A stretch of 36,242 nt of DNA from Bacteroidaceae bacterium (lineage in GTDB: Bacteria > Bacteroidota > Bacteroidia > Bacteroidales > Bacteroidaceae). Under the pieces are notes generated by a model. The model saw only the letters and a list, made by a program, of their open reading frames with translations, searched no databases and was not told where the DNA came from. The translations under genes and the position numbers were made by a program. Shown here in pieces: positions 34,501 to 36,242 of this stretch (position 1 is the stretch's first letter; every line of letters starts with the position of its first letter). The DNA lies in the NCBI GenBank assembly GCA_024401225.1, contig JAKSLM010000026.1, positions 1 to 36,242 of the forward strand, given 5' to 3'.

Positions 34501-34562
34501 TTGTTTGCAAATTGTTCACATTTTTGCAAACCACCCAAAACATTGTTTGCAAATTGTTCACA
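34501..34562 (-). promoter_or_regulatory. Direct-repeat operator candidate
   Basis: Two identical 20-bp repeats, TTGTTTGCAAATTGTTCACA on the plus strand, lie at 34501-34520 and 34543-34562, 42 bp apart (four helical turns). Each contains the palindrome TTTGCAAA, and a third TTTGCAAA sits between them at 34523-34530. The block is directly upstream of the -33 box of the lipocalin-like gene and just after the stop codon of the HTH regulator gene, a position typical for activator sites. Confidence 0.7.
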
Positions 34563-34579
34563 AATCGGCCTTAACTCAC

Positions 34580-35587
34580 TTATAATGAAAGGATAAACTC
34601 ATCCCACTCTTTTGCACCGCCTTTATCATGAAAAACCTTGCCATAAAGGCGGCTTCTCATGGTGCTTATGGCACTTGTGCTCTTGTTCAGGGTGTTTGCA
34701 ATGTCCGTTGTTGATACCCTCATCTTGATGAGAAGGCATGTTTGCATCTCCAATTGCGACATCGGGAAGAGGCTGAAGAGGTGATTGGTGAAACCTGGGT
34801 AGGCGCTGTTCACCTGACGTTCTATCTCTTCCCAGTCAGCCTTCTTAAACTGTTCGCCATTGCTGATTCGCTTTCGGCTGGAGAGGTAGAATTCGGAGTT
34901 GAGGAACTCATCCTCCACAGTCATCAAGGCTTCCCGAACCACCTTAGGGCGTTCTTCTATTTCCTTTTGGATCTGCTTAAACTGCTGTTCGATGCGTGCC
35001 TTTTCGCGGAACACATTGCGGGTATGATAAATAAACAAGGCAAATGCAAGCACTATGCACAGAATGGCTACCACAAGGTTCTGCCTATCGCTCTCCAACG
35101 AACGCTCCCTTTCCGATATCACATAAGTGGTCTTGTCCTCATCCCACGCTTCCTTATTCTTTTCTACGATGCTAAGCACATCACCCACATTTGGATTCTT
35201 GCTTCCATCCATCTTATGCCACTCGTACGTTCTGCCCACATCCTCTATATTGATTACCGAGTCATTAACCACGGAAAACGCGTGCCGTTTTCCGTCTTCA
35301 AAGTACAGCCATTCGCCTCCACCCTTGCCGATGAGCTTATACCTGCCGCTGTATGTTGGTTCAAATTCGAACCTGCCAGGCTCCGAATACTTACGGCCTA
35401 CATAATATGTACTGTCAGCAAACACCTGCAACACCCTATTGTGTTCATCATAAACGTAGTCGTTCCCATCAGAGATGTGAATACATTCCAACGTCCACAC
35501 ACCGTGGATGTCAAATTCTGTATCATCCTTTCCCTTGCAGGCAATGATGGTGAGGATGACTATTAAGATGCTTGAAAGATTCTTCAT
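34580..35587 (-). CDS. Membrane-anchored one-component regulator (lipocalin-like sensor, LuxR-like HTH)
   Basis: A 335-residue protein in an unusual order. Residues 1-17 form a lipoprotein-type signal (LTIIAC, Cys17). Residues 24-125 form a beta-rich lipocalin-like domain (DIHGVWTLECIHI, VLQVFADSTYYVGRKY, GRYKLIGKGGGEWLYFEDG). After a charged linker a transmembrane helix spans about 169-188 (LVVAILCIVLAFALFIYHT), a coiled coil about 192-215, and the C-terminal DNA-binding domain about 250-335, with the HTH MSQLEMQTCLLIKMRVSTTDIANTLNKSTSAISTMRSRLYGKVF. Bacteroidetes have related TPR-TM-HTH regulators; I have not seen this sensor described. Topology predicts a periplasmic sensor and cytoplasmic HTH. 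It is upstream of, and co-directional with, a secreted paralog of its sensor. Confidence 0.8.
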   Translation of the reverse strand: MKNLSSILIVILTIIACKGKDDTEFDIHGVWTLECIHISDGNDYVYDEHNRVLQVFADSTYYVGRKYSEPGRFEFEPTYSGRYKLIGKGGGEWLYFEDGKRHAFSVVNDSVINIEDVGRTYEWHKMDGSKNPNVGDVLSIVEKNKEAWDEDKTTYVISERERSLESDRQNLVVAILCIVLAFALFIYHTRNVFREKARIEQQFKQIQKEIEERPKVVREALMTVEDEFLNSEFYLSSRKRISNGEQFKKADWEEIERQVNSAYPGFTNHLFSLFPMSQLEMQTCLLIKMRVSTTDIANTLNKSTSAISTMRSRLYGKVFHDKGGAKEWDEFILSL

Positions 35588-35604
35588 TTGGAAATGTGTA
35601 TTAT

Positions 35605-35616
35605 TTTACGCGTAAA
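35605..35616. promoter_or_regulatory. Perfect palindrome upstream of the regulator gene
   Basis: TTTACGCGTAAA is a 12-bp perfect palindrome 18 nt upstream of the regulator ATG. It could be an operator; no factor is implied by the sequence. Confidence 0.35.
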
Positions 35617-35640
35617 CGAATTTTGAACGCGAAGCATATT

Positions 35641-35786
35641 TTTTCTTTCGACGATAAGCAGACCTCGGTACGAGGTTGATGCGGAGTCATTCCGAGGCTA
35701 TCGATGAGCTCGCTCATCAGGAGGATCGGGATGGCTCTGCATCAAGACTGCCCAAAGGCAGGCACTCATCAAGAAAGCATTTTTTC
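35641..35786 (+). ncRNA. Candidate structured RNA
   Basis: A compact fold can be drawn. CTTTC (35645-35649), GAT and GC pair with GC, ATC and GAAAG (35773-35777) to close a junction. Inside are hairpin CCTCG-GTA-CGAGG (35663-35675), a 20-bp continuous stem (35676-35695 with 35726-35745, three G.U pairs) capped through an internal loop by GATGAG/CTCATC (35703-35718), and hairpin CTGCC-CAAA-GGCAG (35748-35761). A T-run (35780-35785) follows the closing stem like a terminator. A weak GAATTTTG box at 35618-35625 may be its -7 element. The family is not recognised. Confidence 0.5.
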
Positions 35787-35873
35787 ATTTTTCTATATTT
35801 TTATTTATTGATATTTCATGGCCTACGGCAAGAACATTAAGAAATTATGTATTAACGACTCCGCGTTTCCATG

Positions 35874-36071
35874 CTAATACATGAATCCAAAGATCCATAG
35901 AGGAATCTTGTTTCCCATTCCAACTTCCGTGTTATCAGCAACCACATAACTGCCATTCATGTCCTTTATTTGTTTGTAGCTTTTCTTTTTCCCTCCTATC
36001 TCAAAGAGGTATTTGCCATCCACCAGACAATCGCCAGTTTCAGGGATACATATTGTGTGTGAGTTGGTGAT
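35874..36071 (-). pseudogene. C-terminal remnant of an AAA-type ATPase gene
   Basis: The minus strand has about 65 open codons without a start, ending ...KYLFEIGGKKKSYKQIKD and then NKIPLWIFGFMY-stop. I recognise this as the typical C-terminus of Bacteroidetes AAA/DUF4143-type ATP-binding proteins, which end in IPLW-FG-Y. An in-frame TAA precedes it and no ATP-binding part is present. Directly upstream is an intact-looking leader with a TATATTTG box (complement of 36080-36087) and an ATG (36049-36051) now out of frame. The simplest reading is an internal deletion joining the 5' end to the 3' end of the gene. Confidence 0.6.
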
Positions 36072-36079
36072 TTATGTTG

Positions 36080-36141
36080 CAAATATAGCAATTATTTACT
36101 TTACAAAGTGAATTTTCTGCGATTATTTCACTTTACAAAGT
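36080..36141 (-). promoter_or_regulatory. Promoter and paired palindromes of the ATPase remnant
   Basis: The minus strand has TATATTTG (36080-36087). Upstream are two copies of ACTTTACAAAGT (plus strand, 36098-36109 and 36130-36141), 32 bp apart, each inside a longer shared context (ATTATTT before, A/G-rich after). They look like paired operator sites. No gene is seen from 36142 to the window end. Confidence 0.55.
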
Positions 36142-36242
36142 AAGATTCGCTTACATGTGTGGATTATAGGGCATGAAACATCAATAAATAAAAATAGATA
36201 AAAAGGTAATTGGATTAATAGAGAAAAATAGTAACCCTTGCC

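Noticed and set aside
35676-35745. Hammerhead ribozyme suggested by CTGATGAG on the minus strand
   Set aside because: The CTGATGA segment is paired within the GATGAG/CTCATC hairpin and the required GAAA core segment is absent.

Overview
The window looks like a chromosomal segment of a Bacteroidales bacterium, most likely Prevotella or a close relative. The evidence is a MurF-alanine racemase fusion, an N-succinylornithine-type carbamoyltransferase, DUF4954, DUF4250 and DUF4861 proteins, a GH92 mannosidase, near absence of Shine-Dalgarno sequences, and many TAnnTTTG -7 promoter boxes, several with a TTTG -33 box 19-20 nt upstream. Most of the window is core housekeeping genome, and no phage, transposase or CRISPR array is visible.

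Layout. Positions 1-2005 hold two overlapping minus-strand glycosyltransferases, the end of a surface polysaccharide cluster. A tRNA-Asn with promoter and terminator follows (2061-2227), then a phosphopantetheinyl transferase (minus). Next come the MurF-Alr fusion and a TPR protein (plus), ending at a perfect bidirectional terminator (6360-6409). A minus-strand run of argF', hflX, DUF4954, rsgA and pyrH fills 6423-12762. Divergent from it is a secreted DUF4861 protein. A ComF-like protein and typA (minus) flank a 22-bp periodic palindrome array. rpsO, a DUF4250 microprotein, and an overlapping recX/methyltransferase pair follow. The plus-strand operon parE-coaD-S41 peptidase-gpmI covers 18849-24510. 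After an 8-bp tandem array come a secreted Arg/Gly/Asn-rich protein, argS, a GH92 glycosidase, convergent xerD, a second S41 peptidase and a small membrane protein.

The last 3 kb (33.4-36.2 kb) is accessory in character and holds the best candidate for an undescribed system. A predicted lipoprotein with a lipocalin-like extracytoplasmic domain, one transmembrane helix, a coiled coil and a cytoplasmic LuxR-like helix-turn-helix is encoded just upstream of a secreted protein that resembles its sensor domain. Two identical 20-bp direct repeats lie between them, directly upstream of the -33/-7 promoter of the secreted gene. This suggests a membrane-anchored one-component regulator controlling a paralog of its own sensor. 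A third gene in the set carries a one-base frameshift in a homopolymer. Beyond the regulator lie a candidate structured RNA with a 20-bp stem whose G.U pairs point to plus-strand transcription, and a promoter-plus-C-terminus remnant of a Bacteroidetes ATPase gene.

A second theme is the spacer DNA. Many intergenic gaps are filled by degenerate tandem repeats of exactly 7 nt (three sequence families), plus one 8-nt array and one 22-nt array, often touching a stop or start codon. All function assignments come from motif recognition by eye; no database search was run.
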